A stretch of 28,702 nt of DNA from an uncultured Alphaproteobacteria bacterium (GTDB lineage Bacteria > Pseudomonadota > Alphaproteobacteria > Rs-D84). Positions 22,058 through 28,702 of this stretch are shown in pieces (the stretch's first letter is position 1; each line of letters starts with the position of its first letter). The position numbers and the translations under genes were made by a program. A model generated the notes under the pieces. The model was not told the DNA's origin and did no database searches. It saw only the letters and a list, made by a program, of their open reading frames with translations. Where the stretch lies: assembly GCA_947305255.1 (NCBI GenBank), contig CAMZDE010000007.1, forward strand, positions 1 through 28,702, read 5' to 3'.

Positions 22058-23269
22058 TTAACGTTTTGACCATAAAATAATAGTTGACAAAATTCCAACA
22101 ACCCCAGTAATCAACCATACGGCCGCCGTTGTTCCAAATATTGCGATACATGCCGCGCCTAAAATCGGTGCAACAACACTGGGGACATTTACACTGGTTC
22201 TGAAAATACCGTAAAAACGCGCCTGTTCCCGACGTGGCATATCGTTAAAGAATAATAAATCGTGTGACGCTTCCATAAACGCACCTGGGATTTGCCATAA
22301 AATAAAGATTAATAACAAACTATCGCCCGATGCAAATGTCGCAAAGAAAGAACATAACGCGAACAGCAAAAATCCCAATGTTAACCATAATCTGACACCA
22401 TATTTTTTTATCAATTTACCGATGAAAGATTCAATGATTATATATGGCAATATTCCCAAAGACAAAACAATACCCAACGTTTCATTTGAAAAACCATTTT
22501 CAATCACAACAATCGGAACATACAACAAACGCATTGCCCGCAACGCATAAAAACCAAAATTAACCATATATGCACGCAACATTCCAGACCGCGCAAAAAA
22601 CGATTTCATTCCAATACGTAATGCACGCACCATCTTTTTCATTTTCACATGTTTCAAAACTTTTTCTTGTTGAACAATTCCAAAATGTTTGAAAAATAAT
22701 AATCCTGAAAAATAAATCATACCTGCCGCCAAAAAAGGTGTTCTGTAATTACCTGCGAAATGTGAAACCACAGTCATCGCAAATACAGGCGCAATCAACG
22801 CCCCCACATTCGTCCATAAATGAAAGCGCGCATTTAATTTTTCCATTCCAATACCTTTGGAAAAATCGGATATAAATAATGGCAACAAAATATTTATCAA
22901 TGTTAACGCCGCTTGGGCCACATAATCCAAAGCAATAAAAGTGAAAGGTTTCACAGAAAAACTCATCATCGCATAGCATGCACCCAACGTCGCCATTGTG
23001 ATATATAACAATCTCGTTTTTGTGAACCAATGTAATATTTCTGCTGAAAAAACGCCGACAACACATGCAAACAACGCATACAAAGCCGCATATATGCCAA
23101 CCGCCCCAGATGCAACTTTCTCTGAAAAAAATAATTCAAAAATCCCCAGCAAAGTCAACGAATAAACCGCGTTCACGACACCAGCGCCAAATCCAGAGAA
23201 CAACCCAAGATTTGCGAACGAAAATCCGGTCACGTTTTTTTTCATTGAAATATATTTCTCTCTGCTCAT
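22058..23269 (-). CDS. Major facilitator superfamily transporter
   Basis: The 403-aa integral membrane protein has about 12 hydrophobic segments and short loops, in the MFS pattern of two six-helix halves separated by a basic cytoplasmic loop (about residues 185-205, with KHVKMKKMVRALRIGMK). A conserved-looking ISDFSKGIGMEKLNARFHLWTN lies after helix 4. The substrate cannot be read from the sequence. The frame is open ten codons further upstream, but the ATG at 23269 has an AGAGGA Shine-Dalgarno sequence and starts MSREKYISMKKN. It sits between ruvC and recA on the same strand. Confidence 0.85.
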   Translation of the reverse strand: MSREKYISMKKNVTGFSFANLGLFSGFGAGVVNAVYSLTLLGIFELFFSEKVASGAVGIYAALYALFACVVGVFSAEILHWFTKTRLLYITMATLGACYAMMSFSVKPFTFIALDYVAQAALTLINILLPLFISDFSKGIGMEKLNARFHLWTNVGALIAPVFAMTVVSHFAGNYRTPFLAAGMIYFSGLLFFKHFGIVQQEKVLKHVKMKKMVRALRIGMKSFFARSGMLRAYMVNFGFYALRAMRLLYVPIVVIENGFSNETLGIVLSLGILPYIIIESFIGKLIKKYGVRLWLTLGFLLFALCSFFATFASGDSLLLIFILWQIPGAFMEASHDLLFFNDMPRREQARFYGIFRTSVNVPSVVAPILGAACIAIFGTTAAVWLITGVVGILSTIILWSKR

Positions 23270-23327
23270 AAAATCCTCTGGTAATAAATAATACCACAAA
23301 AAAATATTTTACAAATGAAAATTTATC

Positions 23328-23804
23328 CTATGCGATACGCGAAGTGTTTGCATGTGTTAACGCAATTGCAATAGCGTCACTTTCGTCACTGGTCTTTGGC
23401 TTTGCCATAGGCAACAACATAGACAACATTTTATATATTTGTTCTTTGTCTGCGTGTCCTGTGCACGCCAAAGCTTTTTTAACCTTGTTCGGTTCGTATT
23501 CAAATACCGGAATATTTTTATTTGCAACCGCAACAATAGCCGCCGCACGTGCCTGAGCCAAAAGCAGTGTTGTTTTTCCATTTTTATTTACAAATATGAC
23601 TTCTATACCACATTCATTAGGCTGAAAATCATCACATAATTTTGATACATTATTAAATATGAATGACAATCTTTCAGACAAATCAATTTTCGTAGGCGGC
23701 AATATAACCCCACTGGCAACATATTTGCGCGACGAACCAACCACATCTATGATTGACCAACCTGTATGCAAAAGACCTGGGTCAATTCCCAAAATACGTT
23801 TCAT
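23328..23804 (-). CDS. ruvC: Holliday junction resolvase RuvC
   Basis: Endonuclease that resolves Holliday junctions with RuvAB. The 158-aa protein has the RNase H-like fold with the four catalytic acids visible: Asp8 (LGIDPG), Glu68 (CGIEVIFV), and Asp140 and Asp143 (SDESDAIAIAL). Length is normal. It follows dciA with a one-base gap (TAATATG), using CAGGA at the dciA end as its ribosome-binding site. It is separated from ruvA (26839) by several kilobases, so no ruvCAB operon exists here. Confidence 0.96.
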   Translation of the reverse strand: MKRILGIDPGLLHTGWSIIDVVGSSRKYVASGVILPPTKIDLSERLSFIFNNVSKLCDDFQPNECGIEVIFVNKNGKTTLLLAQARAAAIVAVANKNIPVFEYEPNKVKKALACTGHADKEQIYKMLSMLLPMAKPKTSDESDAIAIALTHANTSRIA

Positions 23805-23805
23805 A

Positions 23806-24141
23806 TTATTTCCTGATTGTTATTTTTGACACCGCATCACGACCATAGTATGCATTTATCTTGGCTATACATTCATCAACTTTGTACGATAATTCCAACG
23901 CAAACGCCGCCGACACAGGCCGCAACACAATATTAAACTTATTATTCTTTAACGTTTTAATTGCAACAACACGTGCAATATTTGCAATTTCATTTCCAAC
24001 AACATTACGCCAATTTGTCACCAAATCTGCATCAGATGCCCGCACACCAAAACTGTCCATCAACGAACCGAACGATGACGCCAGTGTTTGTGGACGTGAT
24101 TTACGAATATTCAAATTTACTTTTTTATCTTGGTTTGACAT
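23806..24141 (-). CDS. dciA: DUF721/DciA-type protein (probable replicative helicase loader)
   Basis: The 111-aa protein has the DUF721 core: a helical N-terminus (LASSFGSLMDSFG) leading to a KH-like fold with ADLVTNWRNVVGNEIANIARVVAI, then FNIVLRPVSAAFALELSY and ECIAKINAYYGRDAVSKITI. In bacteria without DnaC or DnaI, proteins of this family (DciA) load the DnaB helicase. Alphaproteobacterial members are usually a little longer, with an extra disordered part. It overlaps the end of mltA by 17 bases and is coupled to ruvC. Confidence 0.85.
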   Translation of the reverse strand: MSNQDKKVNLNIRKSRPQTLASSFGSLMDSFGVRASDADLVTNWRNVVGNEIANIARVVAIKTLKNNKFNIVLRPVSAAFALELSYKVDECIAKINAYYGRDAVSKITIRK

Positions 24142-25219
24142 AACTGTATTCTTTCGGCATTAAAATAAACATACGACCTTGACTGTGTTGACCATGCGCA
24201 ACCTGATATGCTTCGTCACCAGAACCAAAGAATATGTCTGCGCGAATCCAACCACGTATTGCACCACCTGTATCTTGGGCAATCATCAAACGATTGAACG
24301 AACGCCCGTCGGACAACGTAGTATTAATATACACCGGCAACCCCAACGTGTACAGAGAATCGTCCATTGCAACACTGCGTATCTTAGAAAGCGGCGTTCC
24401 TAACTTTCCAATAACACTTTGTTGTGGTGTTTCATAGAAATACACATACCGCGGATTATTGTATATAACCTCTTTGGCCAACTTTGGGTTTTTCTTTAAA
24501 TATGTCCAAACCGCGTCCGCAGAATATCCACCGTCTGGTTTGATTCCTTTCTCTTTCAATTGTCCACCAATAGATTTAAAAGGCATATCATTAACCGCTG
24601 CAAAATTCAGTTTAACCATTTTGCCGTCTTCTAACTTTAACATACCACTGCCTTGGATTTGCAGATTTTGCACATCGACTATGTTCGCCCAGTATAAAAC
24701 ACGCCCTATTTTTTTGTTCACAATGTCGCGCTTTGAAACACCTTTGTAATTTTTTCCGTCAATAGGCACACCCATAATCGGTTCGTTACATTTGGCGGTC
24801 TGTTTTTTGCAACCGTCAATTACTGGTGAATAATAACCGGTATAGGTTCCCGTCTGGCCGCCTTTTTCATTATAAACCTGATACGGTTGGAAATTAGATT
24901 CAAACCACGCACGCACGGTCGCGATATCCGCAGACGCACTCGGCAACATATTGCATTTTTCACGCAATAATTCTGGGTCCGGAATAACGGCACCACTATA
25001 TTGAATCTTTGCCTTGCACGTGTTACGAAACGCTTGCAACGCATATCGCACATCGTCATCACGCCAACCCGGCAGATTAGAATACGACACTGCACGCAAA
25101 TTAGACGGTATTTTTGAATCATCGCCAACATGTGTCGGACTTGATAAATCGCAGCCTGCAACGGCGAACATGATAGCCCCAAGACACAAAAACCGCACAA
25201 AATTATTAAAAAGCAACAT
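24125..25219 (-). CDS. mltA: Membrane-bound lytic murein transglycosylase A (lipoprotein)
   Basis: Cleaves peptidoglycan glycan strands, forming 1,6-anhydromuramic acid ends. The 364-aa protein has a lipoprotein signal with lipobox AVAGC (lipidated Cys23). The MltA barrel follows, with GTYTGYYSPVIDGC, IQGSGMLKLEDG and YVYFYET. The C-terminal 3D domain contains the Asp in QDTGGAIRGWIRADIFFG (about 315-335), a catalytic-site region. The start is the ATG at 25219, with a G-rich (seven G) ribosome-binding stretch. It is the first gene of the mltA-dciA-ruvC unit and divergent from secB. Confidence 0.94.
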   Translation of the reverse strand: MLLFNNFVRFLCLGAIMFAVAGCDLSSPTHVGDDSKIPSNLRAVSYSNLPGWRDDDVRYALQAFRNTCKAKIQYSGAVIPDPELLREKCNMLPSASADIATVRAWFESNFQPYQVYNEKGGQTGTYTGYYSPVIDGCKKQTAKCNEPIMGVPIDGKNYKGVSKRDIVNKKIGRVLYWANIVDVQNLQIQGSGMLKLEDGKMVKLNFAAVNDMPFKSIGGQLKEKGIKPDGGYSADAVWTYLKKNPKLAKEVIYNNPRYVYFYETPQQSVIGKLGTPLSKIRSVAMDDSLYTLGLPVYINTTLSDGRSFNRLMIAQDTGGAIRGWIRADIFFGSGDEAYQVAHGQHSQGRMFILMPKEYSYVKPR

Positions 25220-25236
25220 TTTATCGTCCCCCCCAC

Positions 25237-25265
25237 TTGTAAAAATCTTTTTCTAATGCTATATT
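25237..25265 (+). promoter_or_regulatory. Predicted secB promoter
   Basis: TTGTAA (25237-25242), a 17-nt spacer and TATATT (25260-25265), extended by TGC. The gene's AAGGAGC Shine-Dalgarno sequence follows about 22 bases later. I could not identify an equally good promoter for the divergent mltA. Confidence 0.6.
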
Positions 25266-25298
25266 ATCATAAAACCGAGCATAAAAAAAGGAGCAAAA

Positions 25299-25754
25299 AT
25301 GCCAAAGTTTAATATTATCTCTCAATTCTTAAAAGATATCTCGTTCGAAAGCCCAAATGTGCCCGAATTATTCTTTAAACAAGAAAACGGTCAGGCAAAA
25401 ATCGAATTAAACATTGATATTAATATCAAAGGCTCTGAAAACAACCTGTATATGGTTGATTTGGTGACACGCGTTCATTCTAAATTGGACAAAGATGACA
25501 AATCTATCTTTTTGATTGAATCCACATACACCGGAATGGTTCAATACGAAGAAAAAGACGAAGAAGCCAAACGCAGAACATTATTGATTGATGTTCCAAC
25601 AGTGTTATTTCCGGCGGTTCGCGCACTGGTCACACGTTTGACCGCGGAATCTGGATTCCAACCTTTGGCATTGCAAATGGTAGATTTCGAAGCATTATAT
25701 GAACAACGTATGAATGCTGCGAAATCTGGCGAACAAAAACCCGCAAATCAATAA
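25299..25754 (+). CDS. secB: Protein-export chaperone SecB
   Basis: Tetrameric cytoplasmic chaperone that holds preproteins unfolded and hands them to SecA. The 151-aa protein shows FLKDISFESPNVP (10-22), the beta-rich core with IELNIDINIKG and YTGMVQYEE, and the C-terminal DVPTVLFPAVRALVTRLTAESGFQPLALQMVDFEALY (key parts at about 98-134). All are typical of SecB. It is a single gene with its own promoter and terminator. It would serve the exported proteins found in this window. Confidence 0.96.
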   Translation: MPKFNIISQFLKDISFESPNVPELFFKQENGQAKIELNIDINIKGSENNLYMVDLVTRVHSKLDKDDKSIFLIESTYTGMVQYEEKDEEAKRRTLLIDVPTVLFPAVRALVTRLTAESGFQPLALQMVDFEALYEQRMNAAKSGEQKPANQ

Positions 25755-25781
25755 CCGATTTCCGTTGCAAAAAACAACAAA

Positions 25782-25805
25782 AACCGGCGTTTTGCCGGTT
25801 TTTTT
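25782..25805 (+). terminator. Terminator of secB
   Basis: AACCGGC (25782-25788) and GCCGGTT (25794-25800) around GTTTT, followed by a T-run of seven (25799-25805). The T-run is also the first element of the tandem repeat that follows. Confidence 0.85.
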
Positions 25806-25980
25806 CAAAAATAAATTAGAATGATTCTATTAAAATTAAAGAGAATTGTTCAGATGTAAGTACAGTGTACAAACTAGTTTTTTTCAAAAATAAACTAGAA
25901 TGATTCTATTAAAATTAAAGAGAATTTTTCAGATGCGAAGTTGTCGGCAAGTACAGTGTACAAAAAAAATAAATTAGAAT
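25799..25980. repeat. Tandem repeat, about 79-bp period, with odd-centred palindromes
   Basis: Copy 1 is at 25799-25877 and copy 2 starts at 25878. A partial copy 3 (AAATTAGAAT) ends at 25980. The unit contains T7, CAAAAATAAA, then TAGAAT-G-ATTCTA (a perfect 13-bp palindrome with a central base), ATTAAAGAGAATT, CAGATG, and GTACA-G-TGTAC (a second odd-centred palindrome). Copy 2 carries a 13-bp insertion (CGAAGTTGTCGGC) after CAGATG, and the third copy lacks the T-run. A CAGTGTACAAA piece appears again in the loop of the next hairpin. No ORF, tRNA or transposase is seen in the 317-bp gap between secB and yebC. Confidence 0.8.
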
Positions 25981-25995
25981 AATGAAGGTACAATG

Positions 25996-26041
25996 AAAAA
26001 CGGCAACGCAGTGTACAAACGCTACATAAGTTGCCGTTTTT
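25996..26041. terminator. Long-loop hairpin, probable bidirectional terminator next to yebC
   Basis: AAAAACGGCAAC (25996-26007) and GTTGCCGTTTTT (26030-26041) form a 12-bp perfect stem with a 22-nt loop. A T-tract follows on either strand. It lies about 30 bases after the yebC stop. The loop holds CAGTGTACAAA, the same piece that ends each upstream repeat copy. Confidence 0.65.
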
Positions 26042-26071
26042 TGTTGCAGATTTATTATTATAATTTTATTT

Positions 26072-26788
26072 TTATGCAGCGGCAGTGAAGACTTTCTGCA
26101 CATCATCATTATCGTCCAACGCGTCCACTAATTTTTCAAGTTTCGCATAGGCTTCATCATCTAAATCCATTGGCATATTTGGAACCCATGTGATTTCAGC
26201 ATTTTCAGGTTCACCTAATTTATCCGATAATGCTTTTTGAATATTCATAAAATTATCGGTTTTTGTTGTAATGATAAAACCTTCTTCGCTGGTTTCCAGA
26301 TTATCAGCATCTACATCCATAACGATTTCCATCATTTCATCTTCGGTTTTGCCGATTGATGCCGGATACATAATCTGACCCACATGTGAAAACATAAATA
26401 CGACCGAACCTTCTTCGCCCATATTGCCGCCATTCTTGGCAAAAATATTACGAATTTCAGGCACAGTTCTGCGCGGATTATCAGTCAAAGCCTCAACAAT
26501 CACAGGCACCGCGTTCGGGCCATATCCTTCGTAACGTACCGCCACGAAATTATCAGTATTCGCGCCCGACGCCTTTTCAATCGCGCGTTTGATATTATCG
26601 TTCGGCATAGAATTTTTACGCGCCTGTAAAATCGCCAAACGCAATCTTGGGTTATTATCTGGGTTTTTATCGCCCAATTTTGCCGCCATAGTTATTTCAC
26701 GCGCCAATTTAGTAAATAAACCGCTGCGTGCCGCATCAACCAATCCTTTCTTGTGTTGGATGTTGTGCCATTTGCTGTGTCCACTCAT
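26072..26788 (-). CDS. yebC: YebC/PmpR-family protein (TACO1 family)
   Basis: Widespread cytoplasmic protein, described both as a transcriptional regulator and as a factor that relieves ribosome stalling at proline stretches. The 238-aa protein starts with the signature MSGHSKWHNIQHKKGLVDAAR and has PDNNPRLRLAI, ARKNSMPNDNIKRAIEKASG and GYGPNAVPVIVE, then GGNMGEEGSVVFMF. The length is normal. It is divergent from ruvA, a neighbour in many bacteria, where yebC-ruvC-ruvA often cluster. Confidence 0.96.
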   Translation of the reverse strand: MSGHSKWHNIQHKKGLVDAARSGLFTKLAREITMAAKLGDKNPDNNPRLRLAILQARKNSMPNDNIKRAIEKASGANTDNFVAVRYEGYGPNAVPVIVEALTDNPRRTVPEIRNIFAKNGGNMGEEGSVVFMFSHVGQIMYPASIGKTEDEMMEIVMDVDADNLETSEEGFIITTKTDNFMNIQKALSDKLGEPENAEITWVPNMPMDLDDEAYAKLEKLVDALDDNDDVQKVFTAAA

Positions 26789-26790
26789 AT

Positions 26791-26819
26791 TTGACCTTTT
26801 GATTTTATTATATTAAAAT
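26791..26819 (+). promoter_or_regulatory. Predicted ruvA-mnmE promoter
   Basis: TTGACC (26791-26796), a 17-nt spacer and TAAAAT (26814-26819), with AAGGA before the ruvA start. On the opposite strand a TATAAT at 26807-26812 is a likely -10 box for yebC, so the two divergent promoters are interleaved. Confidence 0.6.
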
Positions 26820-26838
26820 TACCCAAAAAGGATAACAG

Positions 26839-27411
26839 ATGATTGGAAAATTGCAAGGTGTAATTGATTATATCGGTGATGATTTTGTAATTTTAATGGC
26901 TGGGTCTGTCGGATACAAAGTCTATACACCGGAAATCTTGGCATTAAAATCGAATGCAAGCCTATGGATTGAAACCGTTGTGCGCGAAGATTCTATACGT
27001 TTGTTTGGTTTTTCGACCATCGCGGCACAAAACCTGTTTAACCAATTAACGACCGTATCGGGCGTCGGGCCAAAGGTTGCAATGGCCATAATGTCCACAA
27101 TAAAAACAGATACATTAATGACCGCAATCGCCACAGGCGATGCAAAAACAATCGCGACCGCCCCAGGGGTTGGCAAGAAAGTCGCCGAAAAAATCATTGT
27201 CGAATTAAAAAATAAAATGGGTGGCGGCAACTTTGATTTTGGCGGAACGAACGCTGGTGGCGCTCTGCCTGATTTGTTGGCGGCGTTGGAATCTTTAGGC
27301 TATCGCCGCATGGACATAATTGACATGGCGCAACATTTGGTATCACAAAACCCAGATTTAGACGTCACAAAATTGGTTCCAATGGCATTAAAAGAAATCA
27401 GTGGAAAATAA
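26839..27411 (+). CDS. ruvA: Holliday junction DNA helicase subunit RuvA
   Basis: Binds the four-way junction and recruits RuvB. The 190-aa protein has the N-terminal OB fold (MIGKLQGVIDYIGDDFVILM), two helix-hairpin-helix motifs (VSGVGPKVAMAI at about 73-84 and APGVGKKVAEKIIVELK at about 108-124), a flexible Gly-rich linker and the C-terminal RuvB-binding domain (ALESLGYRR onwards). The ATG at 26839 has an AAGGA Shine-Dalgarno sequence. ruvB does not follow; mnmE starts three bases after the stop. Confidence 0.96.
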   Translation: MIGKLQGVIDYIGDDFVILMAGSVGYKVYTPEILALKSNASLWIETVVREDSIRLFGFSTIAAQNLFNQLTTVSGVGPKVAMAIMSTIKTDTLMTAIATGDAKTIATAPGVGKKVAEKIIVELKNKMGGGNFDFGGTNAGGALPDLLAALESLGYRRMDIIDMAQHLVSQNPDLDVTKLVPMALKEISGK

Positions 27412-27414
27412 AAA

Positions 27415-28702
27415 ATGAATAACGAAACTATATTCGCATTATCATCTGCACATGGGAAATCAGGCGTCGCGGTTATCCGCGTCAGCGGCAATGATTTATC
27501 AGAATTATTTGGACGTATTATTAACAAAAGCAAGTTTGAATCGCGTCATGCATATTTTACAAACCTGCGCGACGATAACGGCGATTTGATTGACCAATGT
27601 GTTGCAGTATTTTTTGATACACCAAATTCGTTCACTGGCGAAGATGTTGTCGAAATATATTCACACGGATCCCCTGCGGTTATTGAAAAAATATTTGAAT
27701 TTTTACGCACACGCGGCGCACGCATCGCAACACGCGGTGAATTTTCGAAACGCGCTTTTTACAATAATAAAATGGATTTAACAGATGTCGATGGTTTAAT
27801 CGCCTTGCTTGATGCGCAAACCGACAAACAACGCCAAAGCGCTTTGCGTTCATTAACCGGCGGCGATTCTAAAACCTATATCGCATGGCGTGATAAAATG
27901 ATTGAAATATCGGCGTACAGCGCGGCGATTCTGGATTACGACGCGGACGATTTACCAAAAAACATTGATAAAAAAATATTAAATGAAACACAAAATTTAT
28001 TAGACGAATTAAAATCAGCAATCGACGGATACCGCGCGAATCGCGCCCTGCGCAACGGTTTTAATATTGTATTAATTGGCGAAACAAACATCGGTAAATC
28101 ATCAATATTTAATAAATTGGTTGGTTCAAATCGCGCCATAGTTTCCGATATCGCCGGCACTACGCGCGATGTAGTATCATCACAAATCGATATCGATGGA
28201 TATCTGGTCAACCTGTCGGATACCGCAGGAATCCGCGATTCGAACGACACTATTGAAAAAATAGGTATCGCACGCACACATGATGAAATTAAAAATTCAG
28301 ATTTAATAATTCACGTTTATAATACTGTGCCAAACACAATCAACAAAAATGAAATCACGGTTGTAAATAAATCCGATTTAATAAAAAACAAAACAAATAA
28401 AAATGTAATTTACACATCGGCGACCTTGGGCGATGGATTCGATGAATTGTTAAAGGCAATCAAAACAAAGATGCACGAATTGATGGGTGGCAATGAATCA
28501 CGCGTTGCAATCAATGAACGCACATACGAATTGTTATCGGACGCAATCAATGAATTGAATAACGCGGTCACAAAATATGACGGCAATTATGATATCTTTG
28601 CCGAATACGTCCGCCACGCCGGCGACGCAATTGGCAAGATTTTGGGCGTAATCACCACCAACGAAATCGCCGACATGACATTTTCAAGACTGTGTCTGGG
28701 CA
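27415..28702 (+). CDS. mnmE: tRNA modification GTPase MnmE, cut by the window end
   Basis: With MnmG it builds the 5-carboxymethylaminomethyl group on wobble uridine 34 of tRNAs. The visible 429 residues cover the folate-binding N-terminus (MNNETIFALSSAHGKSGVAVIRVSG starts it), the helical domain with RGEFSKRAFYNNKMDL, and the inserted G domain with P-loop GETNIGKS (about 222-229), IAGTTRD, DTAG and NKSD. The C-terminus ends in SRLCLG. The family ends in C-[IL]-G-K, so only about one residue and the stop are missing. The P-loop has Thr where Pro is common (GxPNxGKS). It follows ruvA by three bases. Confidence 0.95.
   Translation, partial: MNNETIFALSSAHGKSGVAVIRVSGNDLSELFGRIINKSKFESRHAYFTNLRDDNGDLIDQCVAVFFDTPNSFTGEDVVEIYSHGSPAVIEKIFEFLRTRGARIATRGEFSKRAFYNNKMDLTDVDGLIALLDAQTDKQRQSALRSLTGGDSKTYIAWRDKMIEISAYSAAILDYDADDLPKNIDKKILNETQNLLDELKSAIDGYRANRALRNGFNIVLIGETNIGKSSIFNKLVGSNRAIVSDIAGTTRDVVSSQIDIDGYLVNLSDTAGIRDSNDTIEKIGIARTHDEIKNSDLIIHVYNTVPNTINKNEITVVNKSDLIKNKTNKNVIYTSATLGDGFDELLKAIKTKMHELMGGNESRVAINERTYELLSDAINELNNAVTKYDGNYDIFAEYVRHAGDAIGKILGVITTNEIADMTFSRLCLG

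Noticed and set aside
25799..25980. CRISPR array
   Set aside because: There are only two full units, whole units including the would-be spacer are repeated, and no cas genes are present.
25996..26041. Integron attC-like site (GGCAAC...GTTGCC)
   Set aside because: The ends do not fit the RYYYAAC/GTTRRRY consensus, there is no integrase or cassette, and a terminator reading explains the stem and T-tracts.

Overview
The window is a gene-dense, AT-rich stretch of a bacterial chromosome. Its gene content (a sigma-32 with an RpoH box, SecB, DciA, TypA, a MutL carrying the endonuclease motif, LptF/G, and a DnaJ-domain protein with a Cys/His-rich N-terminus) fits an alphaproteobacterium, most likely an uncultured small-genome lineage of the kind recovered from animal guts. 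The lineage is inferred from protein style and base composition, not from a marker search. No tRNA, rRNA, CRISPR array, prophage or insertion sequence was recognised.

Layout. (1) 1-2014: rpoH, translationally coupled to a beta-barrel outer-membrane protein. (2) 2016-5730: two paralogous small secreted proteins on the minus strand, each preceded by a long structured leader; the GTPase gene der and a Yip1-like membrane protein lie between them. (3) 5731-7966: greA-mutL on the minus strand, divergent from (4) 8055-10634: an LptF/G permease, a 44-aa membrane protein, xerD and a J-domain protein on the plus strand. (5) 10714-13949: trxB, a small unknown protein and typA. (6) 13982-20855: seven glycosyltransferase-type genes forming a surface-glycan locus. 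(7) 20911-25219: recA, an MFS transporter and the mltA-dciA-ruvC operon on the minus strand. (8) 25299-28702: secB, a tandem-repeat patch, yebC, ruvA and mnmE (cut by the window end just before its last codons).

The most interesting signal is in region 2. Both secreted-protein genes have a leader of about 215-225 nt with the same plan despite very different sequence: a promoter with an ATTCTTGT box; a hairpin 3-4 nt after the expected transcription start; a second hairpin; an 8-9 bp closing helix; and then three mutually exclusive helices (1:2, 2:3, 3:4). The last helix is a terminator-like hairpin with a U-tract directly before the Shine-Dalgarno sequence. This looks like a transcription-attenuation switch, possibly an undescribed cis-regulatory RNA, controlling a family of exported proteins with a constant N-terminus and a variable middle.

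Other points of interest are apparently leaderless rpoH and lptF/G mRNAs, two divergent promoter pairs that share a self-complementary TTGCAA -35 box, a recA promoter built into the upstream gene's terminator with no visible SOS box, and a tandem repeat with odd-centred palindromes between secB and yebC.
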